Part shown: piece after piece, positions 31,895 to 40,467 of the stretch
How positions within the stretch are numbered: the stretch's first letter is position 1
How the letters are laid out: each line of letters starts with the position of its first letter
Assembly: GCF_001665685.1 (NCBI RefSeq)
Contig: NZ_LZTB01000004.1
Span: forward strand, 1-64,000
DNA from: Mycobacterium sp. 852013-50091_SCH5140682
Lineage (GTDB): Bacteria > Actinomycetota > Actinomycetes > Mycobacteriales > Mycobacteriaceae
DNA length: 64,000 nucleotides
Direction of reading: 5' to 3'
Made by a program: the position numbers and the translations under genes
Notes under the pieces: generated by a model
Told to the model about the DNA's origin: nothing
The model's database searches: none
Seen by the model: only the letters and a program-made list of their open reading frames with translations

Positions 31895-32758
31895 TCACCT
31901 GGCTGCGTTCGCCGGCTGCGGTCCGAGGACAGAACGCCCTTCGCCGCGCGCGGACGGATACTCCGGCGGACGACCTTCGCGGAAGGCCTGGCGAGCCTCG
32001 AAGTAGTCTGCGCTCGCGAAGCCGATGACCTCTAGGGCCGCGGAAAGCTCGTGCTGCGGAAGGGCATTGGTGAGCCATCCGGTGTTCAGGGACCGTTTTG
32101 TCCAGCGGATCGCCTGCTGCGAGCCCTGCGCGAGTTCGTCGGCGATCTCGAGGGCGCGATCCAGCACGTTCTCCCTCGGTACGGCGAGACTCACCAATCC
32201 GATCCGTTCAGCCTCGGTGCCGGTCATGCTCGCCGACGTCAACTGGTAGTACTTCGTCTTGGCCATCCCCACGAGCAACGGCCAGATGAGTGAGGAATGG
32301 TCGCCTGCGACCACACCGACACGGGTGTGCCCGTCTCGCAGCAGTGCATCCTCGGCAGCGACACTGATGTCGGCCAGAAGGGCCATCGACAATCCCCAGC
32401 CCACTGCGGGACCATTGATTGCCGAGATCAGCGGCTTGTCCATGTTGAGTATGGCCGTGATCCGTCTGCGCTCGCCCTCCATGAGCGCGACCGCTTCGTC
32501 CAGTGTCGGCTCCGGCTGCCGTACATCCATGCCCGTGCAGAAGCCACGGCCGGCGCCCGTGATGACGGCAACGCGTGTTTCAGGGTCTCGGTCGACGTCG
32601 ACCCAGATGTCCGACAGATGGTCGAACATCGGCATCGTCAAGGCATTGAGCCGGTCGGGTTTGTTGATCGTGATGAGCAGTACACCATTGGGCCTGCGCT
32701 CGATCAGAACTTCCTCGGGATAGCGGCTGAAGACGTCATCTGCGGCCAGTTTGCTCAT
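31895..32758 (-). CDS. Crotonase-superfamily protein without the usual Glu pair
   Basis: A 287-residue crotonase-fold protein. The oxyanion motif FCTGMDVRQ and AVGWGLSMALLAD are visible. The two Glu residues used by classical hydratases are replaced: Ser where GGG-x-E is expected, and RVGVVAGDHSS offers Asp instead of the second Glu. It is therefore more likely an isomerase, hydrolase or carbon-carbon lyase of the superfamily than a simple hydratase. A 4-base overlap joins it to the LLM oxidoreductase gene at the operon head. Confidence 0.85.
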   Translation of the reverse strand: MSKLAADDVFSRYPEEVLIERRPNGVLLITINKPDRLNALTMPMFDHLSDIWVDVDRDPETRVAVITGAGRGFCTGMDVRQPEPTLDEAVALMEGERRRITAILNMDKPLISAINGPAVGWGLSMALLADISVAAEDALLRDGHTRVGVVAGDHSSLIWPLLVGMAKTKYYQLTSASMTGTEAERIGLVSLAVPRENVLDRALEIADELAQGSQQAIRWTKRSLNTGWLTNALPQHELSAALEVIGFASADYFEARQAFREGRPPEYPSARGEGRSVLGPQPANAAR

Positions 32759-33954
32759 CGTGGTTCTCCTACCGTGACAACGTTCTTATGGGAATTCGAT
32801 TGGGGTTTCGATTTTTCGAACGCTTCAAGCTCCGCATAGTGAGCGGGCCGAGCTGTGCGGATGTCGGCCAGAATCGCGTCGGCGGGGCGCACCACAGCCC
32901 GTGGGTTTTTGAACCTGGGGATGACATATTTGCCGAAGAGCTCGATCGACTTCATCAGTTCTCTGTGCGGGAGTCCATCGATTCGCATGACGATGGCGTC
33001 TGCACCGAGGTCGGCGAAGCGTTGCACTTGTGCCGCACAGTCATCGGGGTCGCCCACGATGAATCCGGATGAGTCCTCGAACATGTATCGCTCGTCGTCG
33101 AAGTCGACATTCCGCACCGCACCCATGTACTGGTAGTCGGCGGACAACTTGGACAGCCGCTCATACGCGTCCGTCGAAAGAGCCACGGTCTCTTTGAGAT
33201 TCCGCGCCCACTTGAGCGCTTCCTCGCGTGTCTCGGCACAGTGCATTCCGCCTCCGACCGCAACGAGCTTCTGCGCTTGGAGCGGATAGGGATGCGCGGC
33301 TCCCTCCAGGGCGTCGTCGTAGATGCGCAGCATGCTCTCGACAAACTCGAAACCCAGGTAGAAACCGCCCACGATGGCCCCGACACCGAGTTCGGCGGCC
33401 TGACGAACCGACTGGGGGCTGCCTGCCGCCATCGAAATGGGGGGATAGGGCTGCTGAATTGCCTTGGGTACCAGGCTTCGCGGCGGGATCTTGTAGTGCT
33501 CGCCAACGTAGGAGAACACGTCATTGTGCAGGGCCCGGCGAATGACCTCCAGGCCTTCGATGAGCTGAGCCTTGTTCTCGCTAGGTTCAACCTCGAAGGC
33601 GCGCAGCGCAAGTGTCGTGTTCCCGCGCCCCACACCGAGTTCTACTCGACCGTTGGACAGGATGTCCTCGGTTGCCAACCGTTCGGCAACGCGAAGGGCA
33701 TGGTTGATGCGCGTGGGCAAGAGCGTGACCAGGTGCATGAATCGGATGCGCTTGGTCAGTGCCATCAGGTAGGGATAGATGACTTCAGGTGCTGAGGTTG
33801 TCGCCGTACCGATCGCGACGTGCTGCTCGGACGTTCCGAACGCGTCGAACCCCACCTCCTCTGCAAGTAGGACTTCGTCCACGAGCTCCCGGTAGCGGTG
33901 CTCATGGGTATGCCCCGGGACCGTCTCGCCTTCGCTCATGAAGATGAACCGCAT
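32755..33954 (-). CDS. LLM-class (luciferase-like) flavin-dependent oxidoreductase
   Basis: A 399-residue TIM-barrel protein of the bacterial-luciferase family: 'RFIFMSEGETVPGHTHEHRY', 'EEVGFDAFGTSEQHVAIGTA', 'ILSNGRVELGVGRGNTTLAL' and 'PPISMAAGSPQSVRQAAELG'. Such enzymes use reduced FMN or coenzyme F420 to oxygenate or reduce substrates. A flavin reductase in the same operon favours FMNH2-dependent oxygenation; F420 cannot be excluded in a mycobacterium. ATG 33954 is preferred as start, since the longer frame crosses the promoter palindrome. First gene of the 14-gene unit, hence probably an early step. Confidence 0.87.
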   Translation of the reverse strand: MRFIFMSEGETVPGHTHEHRYRELVDEVLLAEEVGFDAFGTSEQHVAIGTATTSAPEVIYPYLMALTKRIRFMHLVTLLPTRINHALRVAERLATEDILSNGRVELGVGRGNTTLALRAFEVEPSENKAQLIEGLEVIRRALHNDVFSYVGEHYKIPPRSLVPKAIQQPYPPISMAAGSPQSVRQAAELGVGAIVGGFYLGFEFVESMLRIYDDALEGAAHPYPLQAQKLVAVGGGMHCAETREEALKWARNLKETVALSTDAYERLSKLSADYQYMGAVRNVDFDDERYMFEDSSGFIVGDPDDCAAQVQRFADLGADAIVMRIDGLPHRELMKSIELFGKYVIPRFKNPRAVVRPADAILADIRTARPAHYAELEAFEKSKPQSNSHKNVVTVGEPR

Positions 33955-33971
33955 ATTCACACCACTTTCCA

Positions 33972-33995
33972 CTAGGTGAACGTTCCTTAACCTAG
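33972..33995. promoter_or_regulatory. 24-bp imperfect palindrome at head of the large operon
   Basis: Outer arms CTAGGT (33972-33977) and ACCTAG (33990-33995) are perfect, and the inner positions add further matches (8 of 11 in each half from TAGGT inward). It begins 18 bases upstream of the LLM oxidoreductase start, where a repressor would block the promoter or translation start. The divergent TetR protein at 34286 is the obvious candidate ligand. Confidence 0.6.
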
Positions 33996-34153
33996 GACGC
34001 TCTACGGCCAATGTCAATGCCGACCTCAAACCCAGTCGCCGGACAGTAAGTGCCAGCCGTAAATGTCTTATGAACTGTGCATATCAAGGACCGAAGGGAC
34101 AACCCGACAGCTCCAGGTGTACGCAGCGCACCTGAACGTCCAACTCCACGGGG

Positions 34154-34167
34154 TTAATAGCTATTAA
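34154..34167. promoter_or_regulatory. AT-rich perfect palindrome in the 331-bp divergent region
   Basis: TTAATAGCTATTAA is a perfect 14-bp palindrome standing out in GC-rich DNA between the LLM and TetR genes, 119 bases before the TetR start. It could contain a promoter -10 region or a second operator. The rest of 33955-34285 holds the 24-bp palindrome and no convincing gene. Confidence 0.4.
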
Positions 34168-34285
34168 TACATTGCGGGTCAGCTGGTCAGCGACCGACAG
34201 TTCAACGTGAGCCCGACGCGGTGTGCCTTCCTGACCGCTTCCCGGGCTCGGCGGCGCCTGGGCCCCGTGGCTATCGTTACTTGCC

Positions 34286-34885
34286 ATGACCACTGACGAT
34301 GCCGCGCACGAGACGGCCGCCGGCACCTCACGCCGGGACGTCTTGCTCAAGGTGGCCGCCGACCTGTTCTTACGAAACTCCTACGACGGAGTCACTGTGG
34401 ACATGATCTGCACAGCGGCCGGAATTTCCGGGCCGGGCCTCTACAACCACTTCGCGAACAAGCAGGCTCTCTTGATCGCCGTGGTGGAGAGCCCCTTGGC
34501 CGCCCTGCACCAGTTCGCCAGCGAGACCGTGGAGGCGGAGCCCGATCCGCGGGCCGCGCTGGAGATTCTGGTCAACTTCCACATCAGAAGCGTCGTGACC
34601 TCGGCGCCGACGACTCTCGTCTTCATGAAGAACGAACACGCGTTGCCGGAGAAGGACCGGCGGCGTATCCGGCGTGAGATGAACCTCTATGCCGAGGAAT
34701 GGATCTCGATCGTTGGCACATTGCGGCCCGACCTGTCCGAACCAGAGGTTCGGCTGCTCACACACACGGTGTTCTCGATGCTCAATTCCGTGGCGACCCT
34801 CAACAAGGGCCTGGACCAGGAGTCCATCGTCAAGACGATGTCAACCGCCGCGATCAAGGCGCTCACCTCGCCACGGGACGAATGA
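34286..34885 (+). CDS. TetR/AcrR-family regulator
   Basis: A 199-residue repressor. The HTH domain is at about residues 16-62: RDVLLKVAADLFLRNSYDGV, then TVDMICTAAGISGPGLYNHF and ANKQALL. The C-terminal ligand domain is helical and typical of TetR proteins controlling acyl-CoA catabolism. Divergent from the 14-gene operon, it is the likely local repressor, relieved by the substrate acid or its CoA ester. The gene converges on an isochorismatase-like gene 21 bases away. Confidence 0.9.
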   Translation: MTTDDAAHETAAGTSRRDVLLKVAADLFLRNSYDGVTVDMICTAAGISGPGLYNHFANKQALLIAVVESPLAALHQFASETVEAEPDPRAALEILVNFHIRSVVTSAPTTLVFMKNEHALPEKDRRRIRREMNLYAEEWISIVGTLRPDLSEPEVRLLTHTVFSMLNSVATLNKGLDQESIVKTMSTAAIKALTSPRDE

Positions 34886-34906
34886 CGGGCGTACAACCAA
34901 TCTCAG

Positions 34907-35515
34907 CTACGACGTCAGTTCAGCTACGAATTCGCCGGCCGTCATCGGACGGGAGAACATCGGGTAGTCGTATTTCAGCGCGTTCTCGTGTTCCTCGACT
35001 GAGGTGGCCGCGACGCAGTCGCTCAGGGTGACCACCTGATAGCCATTCTCGTAGCCCGTGCGCATGGTCGACTCGACGCAGCAGTTGGTGAGAAATCCGC
35101 CCAACGCAAGCGTGCTTATCCCCTTGCTGCGCAGTATGAAGTCGAGATTGGTGCTGGCGAAGGTGTCGAGACCACGTTTGCCCTCGATCAGGATATCGCC
35201 GGGCATCGGCGCGAGTTCATCGACGATCTCGGCTCCCCACGAACCTTTGATGAACGCTTGGCCGTCCACAACGCCCTTCAAGATCCCGTATGGATGAGCT
35301 GAGATCTCGCCATATCCTTCCGCGAATGTGATCGGCGCGTGCATCACGGTCGCTCCGGCGGCCCGCGCACTGTCGACCACTTCCCTCATGTTGGCCAGCA
35401 TCTTCGTGGCCTGCATCACCTCGGCCACGGCGCCGTGCAAGGCGCCGCCCTCCGAGGTGAAATCGTTTTGAAACTCGATGAGCACGACAGCTGTTGTCGC
35501 CGGGTCGATCGCCAT
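34907..35515 (-). CDS. Cysteine hydrolase, isochorismatase-like
   Basis: A 202-residue hydrolase with the family triad Asp18 (EFQNDFTS), Lys113 (IEGKRGL) and Cys146 (TNCCVEST). Members cleave C-N or C-O bonds: nicotinamidase, ureidoacrylate hydrolase RutB, N-carbamoylsarcosine amidase and isochorismatase. Close to an operon holding an LLM oxidoreductase and flavin reductase, the grouping recalls the uracil Rut set (RutA, RutB, RutF), but the CoA genes there are foreign to that pathway. It may be independently transcribed. Exact substrate unknown. Confidence 0.85.
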   Translation of the reverse strand: MAIDPATTAVVLIEFQNDFTSEGGALHGAVAEVMQATKMLANMREVVDSARAAGATVMHAPITFAEGYGEISAHPYGILKGVVDGQAFIKGSWGAEIVDELAPMPGDILIEGKRGLDTFASTNLDFILRSKGISTLALGGFLTNCCVESTMRTGYENGYQVVTLSDCVAATSVEEHENALKYDYPMFSRPMTAGEFVAELTS

Positions 35516-35642
35516 AACCGCAGGTTAATCCTGCTTTCCGCGGAGGGCAATCGGTGCAGTTCGCCGCACGCCAGCGCCGTCTCGGCGCGCCCTTCGTTCA
35601 TCGCGCGCGACCCCAGCCTCATCGGATTTGCCCGCGACTGCG

Positions 35643-35662
35643 GTGAGTGAGTACTCTCTCAC
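35643..35662. promoter_or_regulatory. 20-bp near-perfect palindrome before TetR gene
   Basis: GTGAGTGAGTACTCTCTCAC is symmetric at 18 of 20 positions about its centre and ends one base before the ATG of the TetR gene. Binding here would block the transcription start or ribosome access, giving tight autoregulation of the TetR/acyl-CoA dehydrogenase pair. Confidence 0.75.
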
Positions 35663-35663
35663 C

Positions 35664-36275
35664 ATGTCGGCATCGACGCGTGATCAGCTCTTGGCCATCG
35701 CGCTGGAACTGTTCGCCGCCAAGGGCTACGCGGCGACGTCGGTGGCCGATATCCAACAGGCGGCCGGGCTGGCGCCTGGGTCCGGTGCGCTCTACAAGCA
35801 TTTCTCTTCCAAGCGCGCGTTGCTCGAGGCTGCGGTGGGCCACCGGATCGACAACATCGTCACGGCGCGTGAGGAATTCGACGCGGGCGAGCCCAAGGGC
35901 ACCGAGGCTGCGGTCCGCACCGCAGGACAACTGATCTGGAACAACCTCGCCGACAGTGAGGACCTGCTGCGGGTCATGCTTCGCGAACCCGATGAGCTCG
36001 GCGAACTCGACGAGCACACCTGGCAGACCATCACCGACAACGCCTACCAGCGGTTCGCCGACGAACTGGAGGCCTCCAACCGCGCCGGCCGCACCCGAAT
36101 CCCGGACCCCGCCGCGGCCGCCGCGGTCGCGATCGGGGCACTGTCCTATCACGCCACGTTGCGAGCACTCACGCGCCGCACGCCGGGCAACATCGATGAC
36201 GACCGCTACTTCGAGGCCTGGGTCGCCCAGACCGTCAGCATGCTCAAGCAGTACTCCGTTCCTAAAGACCGCTAA
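35664..36275 (+). CDS. TetR/AcrR-family regulator
   Basis: A 203-residue repressor with the HTH region [20 protein letters not shown], '[20 protein letters not shown]' and '[18 protein letters not shown]'. ATG 35664 immediately follows a 20-bp palindrome; the frame could be read from 35628 but this would translate the operator. Encoded 25 bases upstream of an acyl-CoA dehydrogenase on the same strand, so it probably regulates itself and that enzyme in response to an acyl-CoA. Confidence 0.9.
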   Translation: MSASTRDQLLAIALELFAAKGYAATSVADIQQAAGLAPGSGALYKHFSSKRALLEAAVGHRIDNIVTAREEFDAGEPKGTEAAVRTAGQLIWNNLADSEDLLRVMLREPDELGELDEHTWQTITDNAYQRFADELEASNRAGRTRIPDPAAAAAVAIGALSYHATLRALTRRTPGNIDDDRYFEAWVAQTVSMLKQYSVPKDR

Positions 36276-36300
36276 CCACTTCGCTTTTCAGGAGTCACAC

Positions 36301-37512
36301 ATGACCTTCTCACTGCAGCTCAGCGACGATGTGATCGCGGTCCGCGACTGGGTGCACCAGTTCGCCACCGAGATTGTGCGTCCCGCCGCCTCCGAATGGG
36401 ACGAACGGGAGGAAACTCCGTGGCCGATCATCCAGGAGGCCGCCAAGGTCGGCCTATACTCCCCCGAATTTTTCGGAACCCAGGCCGCCGAGCCGACCGG
36501 GTTGGGCTTCATCACGGTGTTCGAGGAGCTGTTCTGGGGTGACGCCGGTATCGCTCTGTCCATCTTGGGTACCGGTTTGGCAGCAGCGGCGTTGGCGGGC
36601 AACGGAACTCCTGAGCAGATCGGACAGTGGTTGCCTGCAATGTTCGGCACGCCCGGCGAACCGCAACTGGGGGCGTTCTGCTCGTCGGAACCCGATGCCG
36701 GCTCCGACGTCGGCGCCATCCGCACCCGGGCCCGGTTCGATGAAGCCACCCGGGAGTGGGTGCTCAACGGAACCAAGACGTGGGCGACCAACGGCGGCAT
36801 CGCCAACGTGCACATCGTGGTCGCGTCGGTGTACCCCGAACTCGGCTCCCGCGGCCAGGCGACCTTCATCATCCCGCCCGAAACTCCGGGCTTGGCGCAG
36901 GGACAGAAGTTCAAGAAGCACGGAATCCGTGCGTCGCACACCGCCGAGGTGGTGCTCGACAACGTGCGACTGCCCGAGGATCTGATCCTCGGCGGCCGCG
37001 AGAAGTTCGAGGCGCGCGTGGCACGCGTGAAGTCCGGTGCATCCGCGGGCGGTCAGGCCGCCATGAAGACCTTCGAGCGTACCCGGCCCACCGTGGGCGC
37101 CATGGCGGTCGGTGTGGCCCGCGCCGCGTACGAGTATGCCCTCGAATATGCCTGCCAGCGCGAACAATTCGGCCGCAAGATCGGCGAGTTCCAAGCCGTG
37201 GCGTTCAAGCTCGCCGATATGAAGAGCCGCATCGACGCCGCCCGGCTCCTCGTGTGGCGCGCCGGCTGGATGGCTCGCAACAACCAGAGCTTCGACAATG
37301 CCGAGGGCTCGATGGCCAAGCTGGTCGCCAGCGAAACAGCGGTCTATGTCACCGATGAGGCCATCCAGATCCTGGGCGGCAACGGGTACACCCGCGACTA
37401 CCCGGTGGAGCGGATGCACCGCGACGCCAAGATCTTCACGATCTTCGAGGGCACCAGCGAGATTCAGCGGCTGGTCATCTCACGCGCACTGACGGGCCTG
37501 GCGATTCGCTGA
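36301..37512 (+). CDS. Acyl-CoA dehydrogenase
   Basis: A 403-residue FAD enzyme. N-terminal helical domain, then the beta-domain motif [15 protein letters not shown] and [10 protein letters not shown], and a C-terminal domain with [36 protein letters not shown] and the catalytic Glu383 in [10 protein letters not shown] (the MCAD Glu376 position). AGGAG stands 7 bases upstream of ATG 36301. Alpha,beta-dehydrogenation of a short- or medium-chain acyl-CoA is expected. Forms a two-gene unit with the TetR regulator. Confidence 0.92.
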   Translation: MTFSLQLSDDVIAVRDWVHQFATEIVRPAASEWDEREETPWPIIQEAAKVGLYSPEFFGTQAAEPTGLGFITVFEELFWGDAGIALSILGTGLAAAALAGNGTPEQIGQWLPAMFGTPGEPQLGAFCSSEPDAGSDVGAIRTRARFDEATREWVLNGTKTWATNGGIANVHIVVASVYPELGSRGQATFIIPPETPGLAQGQKFKKHGIRASHTAEVVLDNVRLPEDLILGGREKFEARVARVKSGASAGGQAAMKTFERTRPTVGAMAVGVARAAYEYALEYACQREQFGRKIGEFQAVAFKLADMKSRIDAARLLVWRAGWMARNNQSFDNAEGSMAKLVASETAVYVTDEAIQILGGNGYTRDYPVERMHRDAKIFTIFEGTSEIQRLVISRALTGLAIR

Positions 37513-37755
37513 TTCAGATCCGGCGGGGCAGAATCCCTGGTAGAAGCCGACGGCGATGTTCACGACTTCTTCTCCTGGAAGACCTTGTAGACGTCGACGG
37601 CGCTATCGCGTGCGTCGAGGCGCATCGGCACCCGCCGCGTCAGGACTCGTTGGCGACCGAAGTCGCCGACGCCCGGTAACCAGATCGGCCGAACGAATGT
37701 CATCCGTTTGGGTGCCGTCCCCCGGCGCCACCGACCACATACGCCAAAACCGACA

Positions 37756-37775
37756 ATGACATCACGCGATGTCAT
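37756..37775. promoter_or_regulatory. Palindrome upstream of the exported lipase-like gene
   Basis: ATGACATC (37756-37763) and GATGTCAT (37768-37775) are perfect 8-bp arms with a 4-base ACGC spacer, 90 bases before the start of the lipase-like gene, a good position for an operator. The remainder of the 353-base gap 37513-37865 holds an antisense frame (37560-37838) without ribosome site or family resemblance, and otherwise I see nothing in it. Confidence 0.55.
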
Positions 37776-37865
37776 ATATTGAGCCGGCGTGTGTTCGGGG
37801 CGGCTGGCACCCATGCCATCGGCAGATGCGGACACCACCGTGAAATGTCAAGGGGGACATCAATT

Positions 37866-39680
37866 ATGGTGCATAATTCGCGCTGCCGGAAAAGTGCCAG
37901 ACGCCTACTACCGCGCTACGGCCTGTCCGTTGTAGCGGTCGGCATCGGGATCGCCGGGGCGAGCGGACACGCTGTGGCGTGGGCGGACCCCGGCACGTCC
38001 GACTCGTCCGGAACCACATCGAGCCATTCGAGTGCCACCACCGACCATGGCCCCAAAAAGCCCGCGCAGGGTCACACCAACCGGCCGGGCCGGTTGTCGA
38101 CCACGACGAAGACCAAGGACGACACTCAGGACAAGGGACCCACCGGCGGCGCGGCAGCGTCGGGCACCGATACAAAGGCTCCCAAACCGGACCCGAACGA
38201 CTCGAATACCGATAAACCACAACAGGATTCGACAGGAACACTGCAGACGCCGACGGCTCTGCGCCAAGACCCGGCCACGGATGCGGCCGCCGGAAAGTCC
38301 CACGCCAAGCAGGCGGCTCCGACTCGCGTACGTGCGGCTGTGCAGCAACTGACCACGGCGGCCACTTCGCTCGCCGGCGGCACCGCCACGCCGCGGGCGG
38401 TCGAACCCAAGCAGCCCGCAGCCATTGCGACACCCCAGCCGAATCCCACGACCAAGGCGATCCCCCTGACGGCGAAGCTCGCCGCGGCCACGTCGTCAGT
38501 CGAGGCCCCTAGCACCCCGACTCCGAGCACCCCGACTCCGCCGCAACCGCTGTCCCCCATCGCCAAGCTCGCCGAATTGCCGGGCCGCGTCATCAACTCG
38601 GTGCTGCAAGCACTGGACATCACCGTCTCCGCCAACGGTCCGAAGAGTCCCATCAACTTCCAGCCGGTCGACGAGGCGTTGTTCGCGGCCTTCCGGCGTG
38701 TGGAAGCGACGTTGGGATTGGACAAGACACCCGCCGCGCAACCGACGCCGCCACCGCTGACGTACACGGGCCCGACGACGGGCAAGACTCCGACGGTGTC
38801 GCAGTTCCTGAACGCCGCAGCCGCTGAGTATGTGCTCGGCGGTACGCCTGGCGATTTGAAGCCGTTCACGGTGGACGGCAAGCAGATGCAGTCGACCAAT
38901 ACCCTGTCGGGTGAATCCGCGAAGGCTTGGGTGACACCGCAGGGTCAGATCATCGTGGCGTATCAGGGCACCACCGGCGGCACAAACCTGTTGGCCAACC
39001 CAGTGATTGCGATCTCGCAGATCGCCACCGACGCCCAGGTGATCTTCACCAACACGACCCCGCAGGCCTTCACCGATTCCCTGGCCTTCGAACAGCAGGT
39101 TGCGGCCGAGGCGGCCAAACAGGGCTACAGCCAGGGAGACATCTTCGTCACCGGCCACTCGCTGGGCGGCTGGGAAGCCGAATACGTCGCGCAGCAGACG
39201 GGCGTCGGCGGTATCGGATTCGAAAGCCCCGGAATCAACACCACGGTGCCGGGCAACGGCGCCAACTCCGGCTTCGTCAATGTCGAGACCTATGGTGACA
39301 CCGCCGCGTATTTCGCCACGGATCTGCCTGCGCTGCAACCGTTCGTGCCGCCGTACGTGCCTGGCGGGGGAACCAAACCGCACTACGGCTCGATCGTGAT
39401 GATCGGCGACCCCACTGCGACCACACCGCTGGTCAATGCCGCATCGCTCTGGGGCACCAACCCCATCGGCGACGTCGTCTTCGTGGTGGACATCCTGGGC
39501 AACTTCTTCGAGCATCACCTGCCGGGCATGCAGGCCTACAACCTGGGTGTTACCCCGGATCCGGGTGTGGTGCCGTGGCTGGGAGCCACCATGGGTCCGG
39601 TCGAAAGTGGCTACGGCGACATGACAATTCCGGAGTTGCAGAAGGCAGCGTCGGATGCGGGGACGCTGATCACACCGTAG
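37866..39680 (+). CDS. Exported lipase-like serine hydrolase with long low-complexity stalk
   Basis: A 604-residue exported protein. A signal sequence with twin Arg (KSARRLLPRYGLSVVAVGI) ends near GHAVAWADPG, a pattern typical of mycobacterial surface proteins. Residues about 45-230 form a Ser/Thr/Pro/Lys/Gln-rich disordered region with a 15-bp tandem repeat. The C-terminal domain is a lipase_3/DUF2974-like alpha/beta hydrolase with the nucleophile elbow VTGHSLGGWEAE; Asp and His candidates follow in IVMIGDPT and NFFEHHLPG. GGGGGA precedes the ATG by 8 bases. Probably an extracellular or cell-wall esterase. Its 3' end overlaps the converging permease gene by 11 bases. Confidence 0.82.
   Translation: MVHNSRCRKSARRLLPRYGLSVVAVGIGIAGASGHAVAWADPGTSDSSGTTSSHSSATTDHGPKKPAQGHTNRPGRLSTTTKTKDDTQDKGPTGGAAASGTDTKAPKPDPNDSNTDKPQQDSTGTLQTPTALRQDPATDAAAGKSHAKQAAPTRVRAAVQQLTTAATSLAGGTATPRAVEPKQPAAIATPQPNPTTKAIPLTAKLAAATSSVEAPSTPTPSTPTPPQPLSPIAKLAELPGRVINSVLQALDITVSANGPKSPINFQPVDEALFAAFRRVEATLGLDKTPAAQPTPPPLTYTGPTTGKTPTVSQFLNAAAAEYVLGGTPGDLKPFTVDGKQMQSTNTLSGESAKAWVTPQGQIIVAYQGTTGGTNLLANPVIAISQIATDAQVIFTNTTPQAFTDSLAFEQQVAAEAAKQGYSQGDIFVTGHSLGGWEAEYVAQQTGVGGIGFESPGINTTVPGNGANSGFVNVETYGDTAAYFATDLPALQPFVPPYVPGGGTKPHYGSIVMIGDPTATTPLVNAASLWGTNPIGDVVFVVDILGNFFEHHLPGMQAYNLGVTPDPGVVPWLGATMGPVESGYGDMTIPELQKAASDAGTLITP
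38511..38540 (+). repeat. Two tandem 15-bp repeats in the stalk region
   Basis: AGCACCCCGACTCCG occurs twice in a row, encoding (Ser-Thr-Pro-Thr-Pro)x2 in the linker of the lipase-like protein. Such in-frame repeats can vary in copy number between strains. Confidence 0.8.
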
Positions 39681-40467
39681 CTCTGCTGTCCCGCCGAGGC
39701 GTCAACAGCCAGCGGGCGCCGAGATCCAATGCGAACCCGAGAAGTCCGATGACGACGATAACCGCCACCACCTGGTCGTAGGCCAGCTGGTCGCGGGCAT
39801 TGAGCACCTCGTAGCCCAATCCAGAACGGACACCGAGCATTTCGGCGGGGACCAGGACCACCCAGGCCACGCCCAGCGCGACGCGTAGCCCGGTCTGGAT
39901 GTGTCCGCGGACGGCGGGTAGCACGACTGCGAGAAGCGTCTCGGTACGGGAGGCATGAAAGCTGCGTGCGACGTCGAGATATCCCGGTTCGATGGCGTGT
40001 ACGCCGGCCACCGTGTTCATCAGAATCGGCCAGACCGCAGCCGCGGCGATCAGGAAGATCACCGGTTGGCTACCGATCCCGAACAGGGCCACCGCGATCG
40101 GCGTCCAGGACAGTGGTGAGATCATGCGGAGAAACTGCACGACGGGGCGGGACGCGCGTTCGACGAAGGTACTCGTCCCGATGAGCAGACCGGCCGGGAT
40201 GCCGATAAGTGCCGCGACACATAATCCGATGAGTAAGCGCCACAGGCTGACGGCGGCATCTGGAAGGAGCACGCCGCGATCCAACAGCCCGGCCAGAGCG
40301 GGAATGACGTGCTGTGGTGCAGTCTGGCGCAGCAGAGAGTGCGAGCCGTGTGCCGTCGTGGTCAGCAACCACCACGCAGCGACCACCACCAGTATGGCGA
40401 CAGCAGGCGGACCGAGGCGATACGCCAGATGAGCCTTGGCAGGCCGTGTTACGACTGACGTCGTCAC
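39670..40467 (-). CDS. ABC transporter permease, SsuC/TauC/NrtB type
   Basis: A 265-residue permease with about six TM helices and the EAA-type loop ARSFHASRTETLLAVVLPAV. The family (BPD_transp_1, nitrate/sulfonate/bicarbonate group) imports sulfonates, taurine, thiamin precursors or nitrate. It is joined by 4-base overlap to a Tat-exported solute-binding protein gene and then to an ATPase gene. The presence of an oxidase of the desulfurisation type upstream favours an organosulfur or related substrate. Confidence 0.85.
   Translation of the reverse strand: MTTSVVTRPAKAHLAYRLGPPAVAILVVVAAWWLLTTTAHGSHSLLRQTAPQHVIPALAGLLDRGVLLPDAAVSLWRLLIGLCVAALIGIPAGLLIGTSTFVERASRPVVQFLRMISPLSWTPIAVALFGIGSQPVIFLIAAAAVWPILMNTVAGVHAIEPGYLDVARSFHASRTETLLAVVLPAVRGHIQTGLRVALGVAWVVLVPAEMLGVRSGLGYEVLNARDQLAYDQVVAVIVVIGLLGFALDLGARWLLTPRRDSRATV

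Noticed and set aside
24556..34029. Branched-chain amino acid uptake operon
   Set aside because: The transporter is Liv-type by sequence, but it is embedded among CoA ligases, crotonases and a flavin oxygenase, and no transaminase or branched-chain dehydrogenase genes accompany it.
34084..34350. 88-codon minus-strand frame between the LLM and TetR genes
   Set aside because: Overlaps the TetR start and the AT-rich palindrome; protein sequence shows no conserved pattern.
32755..35515. Uracil (Rut) pathway
   Set aside because: LLM oxidoreductase, flavin reductase and isochorismatase-like hydrolase recall RutA, RutF and RutB, but RutC/D/E/G are absent and the other genes handle CoA esters.
37560..37838. 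92-codon minus-strand frame in the gap before the lipase-like gene
   Set aside because: No ribosome site or family resemblance, and it would translate the promoter palindrome.
38496..39518. 340-codon minus-strand frame opposite the lipase-like gene
   Set aside because: Shadow of a gene with clear signal peptide and GHSLGG motif; no independent evidence.
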